Shown here: piece by piece, positions 1 through 7,039 of the stretch | Layout: the number at the start of each line of letters is the position of its first letter | How positions within the stretch are numbered: the stretch's first letter is position 1 | Source of the DNA: Ignavibacteriota bacterium | GTDB taxonomy: Bacteria; Bacteroidota; Ignavibacteria; UBA10030 | NCBI GenBank assembly: GCA_022616555.1 | Contig: JAKEEG010000050.1 | Coordinates: 1 to 44,180, forward strand | Length of the DNA stretch: 44,180 nucleotides | Reading direction: 5' to 3' | Notes under the pieces: generated by a model | What the model was told of the DNA's origin: nothing | Seen by the model: the letters and a program-made list of their open reading frames with translations, nothing else | Databases searched by the model: none | Made by a program: the position numbers and the translations under genes

Positions 1-257
1 GCGCGTCGGAGGACGTCAAAAATCTTCCGAATCTGCCCGTTCCGCTCCACATCCGCAACGCTCCCACGAAGTTGATGGAGCAGCTGGGCTACGGCAAAGA
101 ATACAAATACAGTCACGACTACGACGAGCACTTCACCGAACAGCAATACCTGCCCGATAATCTCAAGGACAAAATCTACTATAAGCCTACCGACATCGGC
201 AAAGAGAAAGAGATGAGAGAGCGGCTGAACCGGTTGTGGAAGAGTAAGCCACGGTAA
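1..257 (+). CDS. rarA: RarA/MgsA-type AAA ATPase, C-terminal fragment
   Basis: This is the 3' end of a gene entering from the left edge, read in the frame starting at base 3. The visible residues include NLPVPLHIRNAPTKLM, then LGYGKEYKYSHDY, then QYLPDNL and YYKPTDIGKEKEM. This is the signature C-terminal stretch of the replication-associated recombination protein A family (MgsA/WRNIP1 homologues). These clamp-loader-like AAA+ ATPases act at stalled replication forks. The family's C-terminal helical tetramerisation domain ends with this motif and an arginine-rich helix, as here (ERLNRLWKSKPR). The ATPase core lies outside the window. The stop is TAA at 255-257, and a repeat element starts 31 bases later. 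The family assignment is recognition of the conserved tail and is fairly secure. Confidence 0.85.
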   Translation, partial: ASEDVKNLPNLPVPLHIRNAPTKLMEQLGYGKEYKYSHDYDEHFTEQQYLPDNLKDKIYYKPTDIGKEKEMRERLNRLWKSKPR

Positions 258-288
258 AGTTAAAGAAATCAGAACAAACTTTAGTGGA

Positions 289-403
289 ACCCATCTCAAA
301 AATAGTAATTTGTCATGCCCGCGGGTTTTAAGCGGGCATCCACCTGCTGGATTCCCGCTAAAAGCATGCGGGAATGACATAGAGGGATATTTTTGAGACG
401 GGT
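289..403. repeat. MITE-like palindromic element, copy 1 (family A)
   Basis: This 115-bp element is bounded by near-perfect inverted ends: ACCCATCTCAAAAATA on the left, and TATTTTTGAGACGGGT on the right, which reads ACCCGTCTCAAAAATA when reversed (one mismatch). Inside the ends are the inverted GTCATGCCCGC / GCGGGAATGAC arms and a GCGGGCATCCA-ctgc-TGGATTCCCGC hairpin. Related copies lie at 41254-41410, with the outer ends, and at 11991-12060, core only. The right end abuts the TAG stop of the GH20 gene (404-406). It has no coding capacity, so any mobility would be non-autonomous. This is my own grouping from the sequence; similar GGAATGAC hairpins are common in environmental genomes. Confidence 0.8.
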
Positions 404-2497
404 CTATTTATTTTTGGTTCCAGACGGCTGCACTTCGCTCGCGGCGTAGACAAGCTTTTCAATTGCGGAAAGCACCATCAGTTCTACCTGACCGCGCGGC
501 GCACGAGCCAGCTTTATGAGCTCGAGCTGTTCCTTGCCCCACTCATCGGTTTCCTGCTTCTCGTTTTCAACTAATGATAGCGCGGCTAAGCCGATTCGCG
601 CAACTGCGCTGAGGTCATCAGAAAGCTGTAGAACCTCGCGCAGCGCCGGCGAGCGCTCGGCAAGCTGTTCGAATACTGCGTGATTTTGTTCCCACACGGT
701 GAGTTGCGTACGAAGCTCGGCGAGTATTTGAAGGTCTAAAGGAGTATTCGTGAGCAAGCGGTCAACTACCGTTCTGAAGTTACGAGCCACGCGCGCGTCT
801 GGCCGCGCGGCATCGATGACGCGCGTCAAGGGCGAAAGGGACGTGTGTTCCCTCAGGTTATTCCTGTTATATCCCTTGACCGGTTCGATCACGTCAACGA
901 GCGTTTTGAGTGCCGACACATCGTTTCCGTTCACGAGCCGTCTTAACATCATCTCATAGTTTTTTTCGTGTGTCAGTCCGTGTTCTTCCAGTTGGAGACT
1001 GATAACATTTAGCCGGCGGTACATATCGTCAATGTCGCGCACGTTTTGCGGCGACCAGAATCGCTCGGCAATTGCGGCAGTGCGGGGCCAAATGCGGGAG
1101 TCGACGGTTTCCCATGACACAAATTCTGCCCACATAGTGGTTTCGCCGCCAAGGACCATCTTCTGGAGCTCTGGCGGAAAATTCGCGTCAGGCGGTATCG
1201 AGTCATTGAGATAATGATAATCCGTTGGCTGGATGAGGTCGATGTAATACCTGCTGGAAAGGATGCTCTGGAATCCCTGTCGGGCGGCTTGCATCATCGA
1301 TTCGCGCCCGCGCCATGATTGGATGACGATGTCCTTCGGCATATTGTCTTGTAAAATCTCGTCCCAACCGATCATGATGCGCTTGTGCTTTTTGACAATG
1401 GGTAGAAGCCGCTCGTTAAAATACCGTTGCAAATCTTTGTTGTTCTCTAACTCGTTTCGCTTCATGAACGATTGAATTTCGGGGTTTGTGTCCCAGTGTT
1501 TTACCTTTCCTCCATGCTCAACCTCGTCTCCGCCGATGTGGAAGTACGGGTCGGGGAACAGCGTCGCCATTTCGCCGATGAAACGGTCGAGAAACTCATA
1601 CGTCGATTCGTTTGCCGGGTTCAACACGGGGTCGAAGACACCCCACTTGCGTTCGATGCCATCAGGTGGAGGGCCGCTGCCGAGTTCGGGATAGGCGTAC
1701 ACCAGCGCCGTAGTATGTCCGGGCACGTCGAACTCCGGTACCACCCGGATGCCGCGTTCGTCTGCATACTCAACAATTTCGCGTATCTGTGCCTGAGTGT
1801 AGTACATGCCGTCTGAACCGCGCTCGTGTAGTTTCGGGTACACTATGCTTTCGACGCGGAATCCCTGGTCGTCGCTTAGATGCCAGTGGAGCACGTTGAG
1901 CTTTACCGCTGCCATGCCGTCTAAGTTGCGCTTAATGACATCGACCGGCATAAAGTGCCTTGCCGCGTCGATCATCAGCCCGCGCCATGGGAAGCGCGGC
2001 TCATCGACAATGCGCACGCACGGGAAGTAATATCCGTCCTTGTCAGCGGAGAGCAGTTGCAAGAGCGTTTCCACACCACGCAGCGCGCCGATGTCGGTCT
2101 GTGCGGCAAGCAAAATACCACGCGCATCGACTGTGAGCGTGTAGGATTCGTCTTCTCCGAGCTTCACTTCGCCCGGTTGTTTCACCATCACACTCAACGC
2201 GGGCTTGTCTGCGTTCTGATTCTGGCTGACCGCCGGCCGGGAAAAAAATAAGCCCGTCCTTCCCGCAAGCCGTTGAAGTGCGCGCTGCATTCCCGCTTCA
2301 AGACGTGATGTGGAGGTGCGGCGGATGACGATCGTGAACGATTCAGTGAGCCGAAACGTGCCATTTGTAAATCTCACCTGAGCGGGCACGGGCATAAGGG
2401 AATGCGTTGGCTCAGTTTGTCGCGCCGCGAGGATTGTCCAGGAAAGCGCAACAATGCACAGCAATGCGGCACGTTTGCCGTTGAGAAAAATCTGCAT
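404..2497 (-). CDS. GH20 beta-N-acetylhexosaminidase, secreted
   Basis: This 697-residue glycoside hydrolase of family 20 removes terminal GlcNAc or GalNAc from glycans such as chitin oligomers or peptidoglycan fragments. It starts with a signal peptide (about residues 1-25, ending LAA). A GH20b N-terminal domain runs to about residue 165, and the TIM barrel follows. Family hallmarks are WRGLMIDAARHF near 171, NVLHWHLSDDQGF near 201 and PEFDVPGH near 254. The catalytic Asp-Glu pair lies in HIGGDEV (D324, E325), where the Asp positions the substrate N-acetyl group and the Glu is the acid/base. WAEFV and the IWPR motif follow near 455-470. The C-terminal ~170 residues are helical and unassigned. 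The stop codon directly abuts a repeat element. The downstream-oriented neighbour on the same strand is the DUF5916 gene. Confidence 0.93.
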   Translation of the reverse strand: MQIFLNGKRAALLCIVALSWTILAARQTEPTHSLMPVPAQVRFTNGTFRLTESFTIVIRRTSTSRLEAGMQRALQRLAGRTGLFFSRPAVSQNQNADKPALSVMVKQPGEVKLGEDESYTLTVDARGILLAAQTDIGALRGVETLLQLLSADKDGYYFPCVRIVDEPRFPWRGLMIDAARHFMPVDVIKRNLDGMAAVKLNVLHWHLSDDQGFRVESIVYPKLHERGSDGMYYTQAQIREIVEYADERGIRVVPEFDVPGHTTALVYAYPELGSGPPPDGIERKWGVFDPVLNPANESTYEFLDRFIGEMATLFPDPYFHIGGDEVEHGGKVKHWDTNPEIQSFMKRNELENNKDLQRYFNERLLPIVKKHKRIMIGWDEILQDNMPKDIVIQSWRGRESMMQAARQGFQSILSSRYYIDLIQPTDYHYLNDSIPPDANFPPELQKMVLGGETTMWAEFVSWETVDSRIWPRTAAIAERFWSPQNVRDIDDMYRRLNVISLQLEEHGLTHEKNYEMMLRRLVNGNDVSALKTLVDVIEPVKGYNRNNLREHTSLSPLTRVIDAARPDARVARNFRTVVDRLLTNTPLDLQILAELRTQLTVWEQNHAVFEQLAERSPALREVLQLSDDLSAVARIGLAALSLVENEKQETDEWGKEQLELIKLARAPRGQVELMVLSAIEKLVYAASEVQPSGTKNK

Positions 2498-2626
2498 TGG
2501 AACCTCAGGCTAATGGCGGTTATCTTTTTGATCCGGGAGCGACACCCCGGGTCAGCGCCCAAGATAAGGTGTAGTTCGGAGGGAGTCAAACAAGTAAAAG
2601 ACAAGAGTGTGGTAGTCCTAAACGAT

Positions 2627-2656
2627 CGCAGGCGACAATATATCTCGTCGCCTGCG
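2627..2656. terminator. Stem-loop downstream of the DUF5916 gene
   Basis: A perfect 10-bp inverted repeat (CGCAGGCGAC / GTCGCCTGCG) with a 10-base loop lies about 28 bases past the stop of the DUF5916 gene on the minus strand. There is no T tract, so it may be an mRNA-stabilising hairpin or a repeat rather than a true intrinsic terminator. The rest of the 186-base gap before the GH20 start shows nothing recognisable except a short CCGGG/CCCGG dyad. Confidence 0.4.
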
Positions 2657-2683
2657 GAAAACATCAACAATATGCGGGATTAG

Positions 2684-4921
2684 TCAGCTCCTCCACAAAT
2701 ATTGCAGCTTCACAAAGAATTGCCGCTCGGTCTGCGTGACGCCGTGCGGGTTCTCGAAGTCGTACAGATTGTGTGTCGAGCCAGCGTAGAAAATCGTGAA
2801 GGGATTCAGCTTGTAACTGACGAGCGGGTAAAATTGGAACGTTTTGCCGAACTGGTTGTATTCGCCGATGAGCCGGACGAAAAATTCGGGACTAAATTGG
2901 TAAATGCCGACCGCCCGCGCAATGTAGCCGTCGAACAATAGCTGGTCTGTTGCTTTGCTGGTGAGTTCGGAGCGCGAGTAATTGAGGTTCAGTTGGAATC
3001 TACCCGTCGGCTTGATGGTCGCGCTCAGCGTCATGTTGTGTCCTGCGCCGACCTCCGGTGTGTCGCTCCGGTAAATAAATTCCCCGATGTCGCCCCTGAA
3101 GGTAACATTGAGACTGCCGCTTGCCCGCGTTTGCACGTACCAGAACGCGCGAGGGACGTTCGGAAAGTACACACCGCGGAAGAGCTCTTCGTTGAGCGCA
3201 AGCCCGCCGATTTCCCAGAACGTTTGGGCTTTCATCTGCATGCCGGTGCCGAGCACGATCCATCGTTCTTTACGGTGTCCCCAATGATTGAAATGCAGTC
3301 CTCCATTAAAAAATACGTACCCGTTATCGACGACGGCGCCGTTGGGGTAGTAGTTATAATTTGAATTGGCAGTGATAAATCGGGTGTCATTACTTGTCAC
3401 AAACCCGTTGTAGGCATGGAATGTCGGCGTGTACTCGTTGTAGTTGATGCCGTAGTTGAAATCACGGCTGTTATAGTTCAGGCCGATATCGATTGCCGAG
3501 CCAGTATAGGTTTCCCCGTTGAACGCTGCATTATAGTCGGTGTTTCGAAACGTCCTGCCGTTGTTAAACAGCGTTGGGTCGTTCACTTCCTTCGTTGTCG
3601 AAAGAAGCGCTTGCCCACGGAAGTAATAATGTTCCCAGAAGAAATACGTCCAGTCGACGCCGCCGACGTAATTGTATGCAGAGCCGGTGTTGCGCGCGGT
3701 GCCCAGTCCGCCAATAAACGATTGGTTGCCGAGGTCGTAGCGCGCGCGGGCGACGGTTGAGTACGAATCCAAATCGCTGTTGACAAACGAGCTACCTTCT
3801 TCGCCCGGAATGATGAACGTGGAGCTCCTATCCGCTGCCGTCAGCAGGCCAAACGCGAGCGCCCCCGATTTTTCAGTGACTTTCGCGGCGACGACGGGGT
3901 TGTTGATCATGCGGGAATAGAATCCGGAAATGCGCGTATCAAACAGGTCGATGCCCTCCAAGAAAAACGGGCGCCGTTCGGGGTAGAACAGCGCGAATGT
4001 GCTGTTGACGCTGATTTGGCTTGCGTCGGATTCGACCTGACTGAAATCGGGGTTCACCACGGCATCGAGCACAAAGCCCGGGTTAGGGAAGTACTTCACG
4101 CCCAGCCCAAAACGGCCGCGCAGGTCACCGTTCGTAAAACTGGAAGTGGGGTCTTGCCGATTGTTCAGCGCTCCGCTTTGAAGCCCGACGACGTACGGCA
4201 GTGCTTCGAATGCGGATGTTGATTCGACGTCCTCGATGCCTTCGAGCATTCCGCTCTTACACGTGAAGCAGGGGTCGTTGCGGTCGAATGGAGTCCACGA
4301 GAGGAACGCCCTGCTTGTGCGCGGGTAAATTCTCCCAGCCATGAACAGCCAATCCTGCATTTGTTTGGCGGGGAAACGAATACTCTTGAACGGAATCGCC
4401 ATCTCGACGGTCCAGAGTGAATCAGAAATCGCAGCGGCAGAATACCAAATCGCATCCCACGTCTCGTCTTCGTTGTTGGATGTCCGCAGGAGGTCTCCCT
4501 GTACTCCGACGGGGTTGACGACAAACTCGTATGCCCGTTGTTTATCGCCGAACGTGTCGATCATGATGAATGCAAAATCATCGTCGAACATTTTGTCACG
4601 GTCGGTCACATTGGCGCGAAGCTTGGTCATGTCGGTATCATAACAGATGTAGCCGACGTACAGGAATTCTTTATTATAGAGCACCTTAACGATCGTGCGC
4701 TGCGGCGCAGGGATGTTTTCGCCCGGATCGACTTCGTATGGCAGAGGGATTTCCGGAGCGAGAGACCAATGTGGGTCGGTCAGGCGGCCGGTGAGTTCAA
4801 TGTTCCCGTTGATCCGCGTTGCTTTCACGCGGTAGTTGAGTGGATTGGGCGATTCTTGCGCAGTAAGAAGGTTGGTGCCGAGCAGCATGAATACGAACAT
4901 CGCGAGAACAATGCGCTTCAT
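2684..4921 (-). CDS. DUF5916 outer-membrane protein with CBM9-like N-domain
   Basis: This is a 745-residue exported protein. A signal peptide (about 1-21, ending LTAQ) is followed by a carbohydrate-binding-family-9-like beta-sandwich at about 30-230. Its typical string is TGRLTDPHW, then FLYVGYICYDTD, then DRDKMFDDDFAFIMIDTF. The DUF5916 region follows (NPDFSQVESDASQISVNSTF, then YPERRPFFLEG near 315). The remainder is rich in alternating aromatic strands with YNYNSR-like repeats and ends LQYLWRS, as expected for an outer-membrane beta-barrel. The function of the family is not established; it is often considered a surface glycan or ligand protein in Bacteroidota. The start is supported by AGGAGG five bases upstream. 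The neighbouring hexosaminidase suggests, by inference only, a role in glycan handling. Confidence 0.88.
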   Translation of the reverse strand: MKRIVLAMFVFMLLGTNLLTAQESPNPLNYRVKATRINGNIELTGRLTDPHWSLAPEIPLPYEVDPGENIPAPQRTIVKVLYNKEFLYVGYICYDTDMTKLRANVTDRDKMFDDDFAFIMIDTFGDKQRAYEFVVNPVGVQGDLLRTSNNEDETWDAIWYSAAAISDSLWTVEMAIPFKSIRFPAKQMQDWLFMAGRIYPRTSRAFLSWTPFDRNDPCFTCKSGMLEGIEDVESTSAFEALPYVVGLQSGALNNRQDPTSSFTNGDLRGRFGLGVKYFPNPGFVLDAVVNPDFSQVESDASQISVNSTFALFYPERRPFFLEGIDLFDTRISGFYSRMINNPVVAAKVTEKSGALAFGLLTAADRSSTFIIPGEEGSSFVNSDLDSYSTVARARYDLGNQSFIGGLGTARNTGSAYNYVGGVDWTYFFWEHYYFRGQALLSTTKEVNDPTLFNNGRTFRNTDYNAAFNGETYTGSAIDIGLNYNSRDFNYGINYNEYTPTFHAYNGFVTSNDTRFITANSNYNYYPNGAVVDNGYVFFNGGLHFNHWGHRKERWIVLGTGMQMKAQTFWEIGGLALNEELFRGVYFPNVPRAFWYVQTRASGSLNVTFRGDIGEFIYRSDTPEVGAGHNMTLSATIKPTGRFQLNLNYSRSELTSKATDQLLFDGYIARAVGIYQFSPEFFVRLIGEYNQFGKTFQFYPLVSYKLNPFTIFYAGSTHNLYDFENPHGVTQTERQFFVKLQYLWRS

Positions 4922-5029
4922 CGAATCCTCCTGCTGAATTGTCGGTGCGAGATACTCTGTATATACTTCGCATAGTTCGGAAAGGTTGCAAAAATAGAGA
5001 AAATAAATATTGGATAGAAAAACGTACTG

Positions 5030-5058
5030 TTTACGGAACTATCCAGTTTATTTGTAAT
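5030..5058 (+). promoter_or_regulatory. Possible promoter for the PhyH-family gene
   Basis: TTTACG and TGTAAT are spaced by 17 bases, about 60 bases ahead of the ATG at 5118. This is a weak match to the pattern seen more clearly at six other places in this window. It lies in the AT-rich divergent gap 4922-5117. Confidence 0.3.
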
Positions 5059-5117
5059 ATCTTGATTTTCGGGTATGCGTTCGGCATATTCAAACACTCC
5101 TCCGAGAGTTCTTTTTT

Positions 5118-5939
5118 ATGACTCACGCTCAAAACAAGCGTCTCGAAGAATTTTACAATTTAAACCGAGAACTCATCCAGAGCTATCAGCACAACGGCCA
5201 TGTGCTATTGCCCGGTGTCTGCCCGCCTGATGAGCTGCAAGCGTTCCGTTCGACCATGCTAACCATTGTCGAGAACGTCCGCCGAGAACAAAACTTGCAG
5301 GGGAGGATTTCGGATTACAGTGCGATGTTCACGCAGGCGACGAATGTATGGCGCTTAGACGAACAAGCGAGGCGTTTCGTACTCGCACGCCGCTTTGCAA
5401 AGATTGCCGCCGAGCTGATGGGTATCGATGCAGTCCGGTTGTATCACGACCAGGCGCTCATCAAAGAGCCGGGCGGCAAGCCCACGCCGTGGCATCAGGA
5501 TTATTACTACTGGCCTCTCGACACTGAGCATACTATTACCATGTGGCTCGCTCTGGTGGACATTCCACGCACGATGGGCTCGATGAGCTTCGTCTCCGGT
5601 TCGCACAGGAATACAGCCTTCAAGCCCATGCCGATCTCAGACACCTCGCAGCGATATTTTGAGAACATCATCAAAGAAGAAAAAGCTCGCATCGTAAGCT
5701 ACGAGCTCAAAGCGGGAGACGCGACATTCCACTCGGGTCGTTTACTGCACTCCGCCCACGGGAACACGAGCGCGAACCGGCGCGAAGTGATGACAATAAT
5801 ATATTACGCAGACGGAACTCGGCTGCTTGCGCCCGATAACGAGCATCGCAAGGTCGATATGGAGGTATTCCATCCCGGCCAACAAGCCGGAGAGTTAGCG
5901 GCAAGCGAGTTAAATCCGGTGGTGTATTCAGTTAAGTAA
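5118..5939 (+). CDS. Phytanoyl-CoA dioxygenase (PhyH) family protein
   Basis: This 273-residue Fe(II)/2-oxoglutarate-dependent oxygenase has the double-stranded beta-helix fold. The iron triad is visible as HQD at 126-128 (PWHQDYYYWPL), with the distal histidine at 211 or 214 in HSGRLLHSAHGN. The 2-oxoglutarate-binding arginine is R221 or R222 in NRREVM. TMWLALVDI and GSMSFVSGSHR are family hallmarks. Members hydroxylate small lipids, amino acids or natural products; the substrate cannot be told from sequence. It has no signal peptide, so it is cytoplasmic. It lies 43 bases ahead of the ROK kinase on the same strand and may be co-transcribed with it, though the two functions are not obviously linked. 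The start has only a weak ribosome site. Confidence 0.88.
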   Translation: MTHAQNKRLEEFYNLNRELIQSYQHNGHVLLPGVCPPDELQAFRSTMLTIVENVRREQNLQGRISDYSAMFTQATNVWRLDEQARRFVLARRFAKIAAELMGIDAVRLYHDQALIKEPGGKPTPWHQDYYYWPLDTEHTITMWLALVDIPRTMGSMSFVSGSHRNTAFKPMPISDTSQRYFENIIKEEKARIVSYELKAGDATFHSGRLLHSAHGNTSANRREVMTIIYYADGTRLLAPDNEHRKVDMEVFHPGQQAGELAASELNPVVYSVK

Positions 5940-5982
5940 TTCTCCAAGCACTTCACGCACTTTTTTCATATCTTGATATATT

Positions 5983-6942
5983 ATGGCTCTGTTACCATCA
6001 CAACTCGTTATCGGTGTTGACCTAGGCGGCACCACGGTGAAGACAGGTGTGGTTGCCGGAGATGGCTCTATCGTGTACCAGACTAAGCTGCCGTCACGCG
6101 GAGCCGAGGGCCCTGCTGAAGTGATTTCGCAGATCGAGGCTTCTGTCCATGAGGCGATAAAACACGCGAACGGCAAAACGGTTACCGGCATCGGCATTGG
6201 AGCGCCGGGCATGGTGAACGATCTGGGTGTAGTGCAAGCGCCGCCGAACCTCAACCGCTGGGATGCTGTGCCGCTCAAAGACGAAATGCAAAAGCTGTTC
6301 AACGGCATGACGATTGCCGTAGAAAATGATGCCAACGCAGCGGCGCTCGCAGAAGCGAAATTCGGCGCAGGACGGCAGTTCCCCAATTTTTTGTTTGTCA
6401 TTTGGGGAACCGGCGTGGGTGGCGGAATTATCCTTAACGGCAAAATTTACCGCGGCGCTTCCGGCGGAGCCGGTGAAATAGGGCATATTTCCATTGATTA
6501 CAAAGGACCTCAATGCAACTGCGGGGCGCGAGGTTGCGTAGAAGCTTATGTAGGCCAACGGTATCTTTCCAGCAGGACGGCAGAGCGCTTGAAGGACAAT
6601 CCCAGCTCAAAAATTCTCGACCTTGTCGGCGGCGATGTTTCCAAAATCGAGCCATTCTATATCGCGCAGGCAGCACATGACGGCGACAAGCTGGCGAAGG
6701 AGATTCTCCTTGAAGCCAGCCACATGCTCGGCGTTGCCCTTGGCGCGGTGATGAACACGCTGGACTTGCGCATCAGCGTGCTCGGGGGAGGCATTTCTGC
6801 CGCGGGCGATTTTGCCATCCGCACCGTGGAAGAATCCGTGCGGTCGCATGTCTTAAAGCCTCTGCGAAAAGATATTCGCGTCGTGCCTGCGCAGCTCGGC
6901 AACAACGCCGGCATTCTCGGAGCGGCTGGACTGGTGCTGTGA
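5983..6942 (+). CDS. ROK family sugar kinase (glucokinase-like)
   Basis: This 319-residue ROK protein is probably an ATP-dependent glucose or N-acylhexosamine kinase. The phosphate-1 motif GVDLGGTTVK is at 11-20. The sugar-binding GAPGMV is near 73. The catalytic Asp is D116 in VENDANAA, with GTGVGGG near 142 and the EIGH glucose contact at 165-168. The ROK zinc site is complete: H168, C178, C180 and C185 (QCNCGARGC). There is no N-terminal helix-turn-helix, so it is an enzyme rather than a repressor. It could phosphorylate GlcNAc released by the GH20 enzyme of this window, which is inference. Its stop overlaps a possible GTG of the next gene (GTGA), suggesting translational coupling to lptD. 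The product probably feeds glycolysis or cell-wall sugar pools. Confidence 0.92.
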   Translation: MALLPSQLVIGVDLGGTTVKTGVVAGDGSIVYQTKLPSRGAEGPAEVISQIEASVHEAIKHANGKTVTGIGIGAPGMVNDLGVVQAPPNLNRWDAVPLKDEMQKLFNGMTIAVENDANAAALAEAKFGAGRQFPNFLFVIWGTGVGGGIILNGKIYRGASGGAGEIGHISIDYKGPQCNCGARGCVEAYVGQRYLSSRTAERLKDNPSSKILDLVGGDVSKIEPFYIAQAAHDGDKLAKEILLEASHMLGVALGAVMNTLDLRISVLGGGISAAGDFAIRTVEESVRSHVLKPLRKDIRVVPAQLGNNAGILGAAGLVL

Positions 6943-6970
6943 GGTTTTTCCCTTCCATGGTACAATCTTG

Positions 6971-7039
6971 GTGGGACAGGCATTTTCGCCTGTCGCTCTT
7001 CATGCCAATGAAAATGACAGACAGGAATGTCTGTCCTAC
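6971..7039. repeat. Inverted-end repeat (family B) inside the 5' end of lptD
   Basis: Its left end GTGGGACAGGCATTTTCGCC... and right end ...AATGTCTGTCCTAC are inverted copies of one another (18 of 24 positions). Each end also folds as its own hairpin (GACAGGCA / GCCTGTC and GACAGACA / TGTCTGTC). The element lies wholly inside the open frame of lptD and supplies three in-frame ATGs (7002, 7008, 7014) and the polar start of the signal peptide. A relative with the same GTAGGACAGACA end lies at 9805-9850. Confidence 0.7.

Noticed and set aside
289-403. Family A element as a complete insertion sequence
   Set aside because: It is only 115 bp with no coding capacity and no transposase is present in the window.
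1472-1816. Open frames on the plus strand inside the GH20 gene
   Set aside because: They are antisense to an intact glycoside hydrolase with full motifs and have no promoter or ribosome site of their own.
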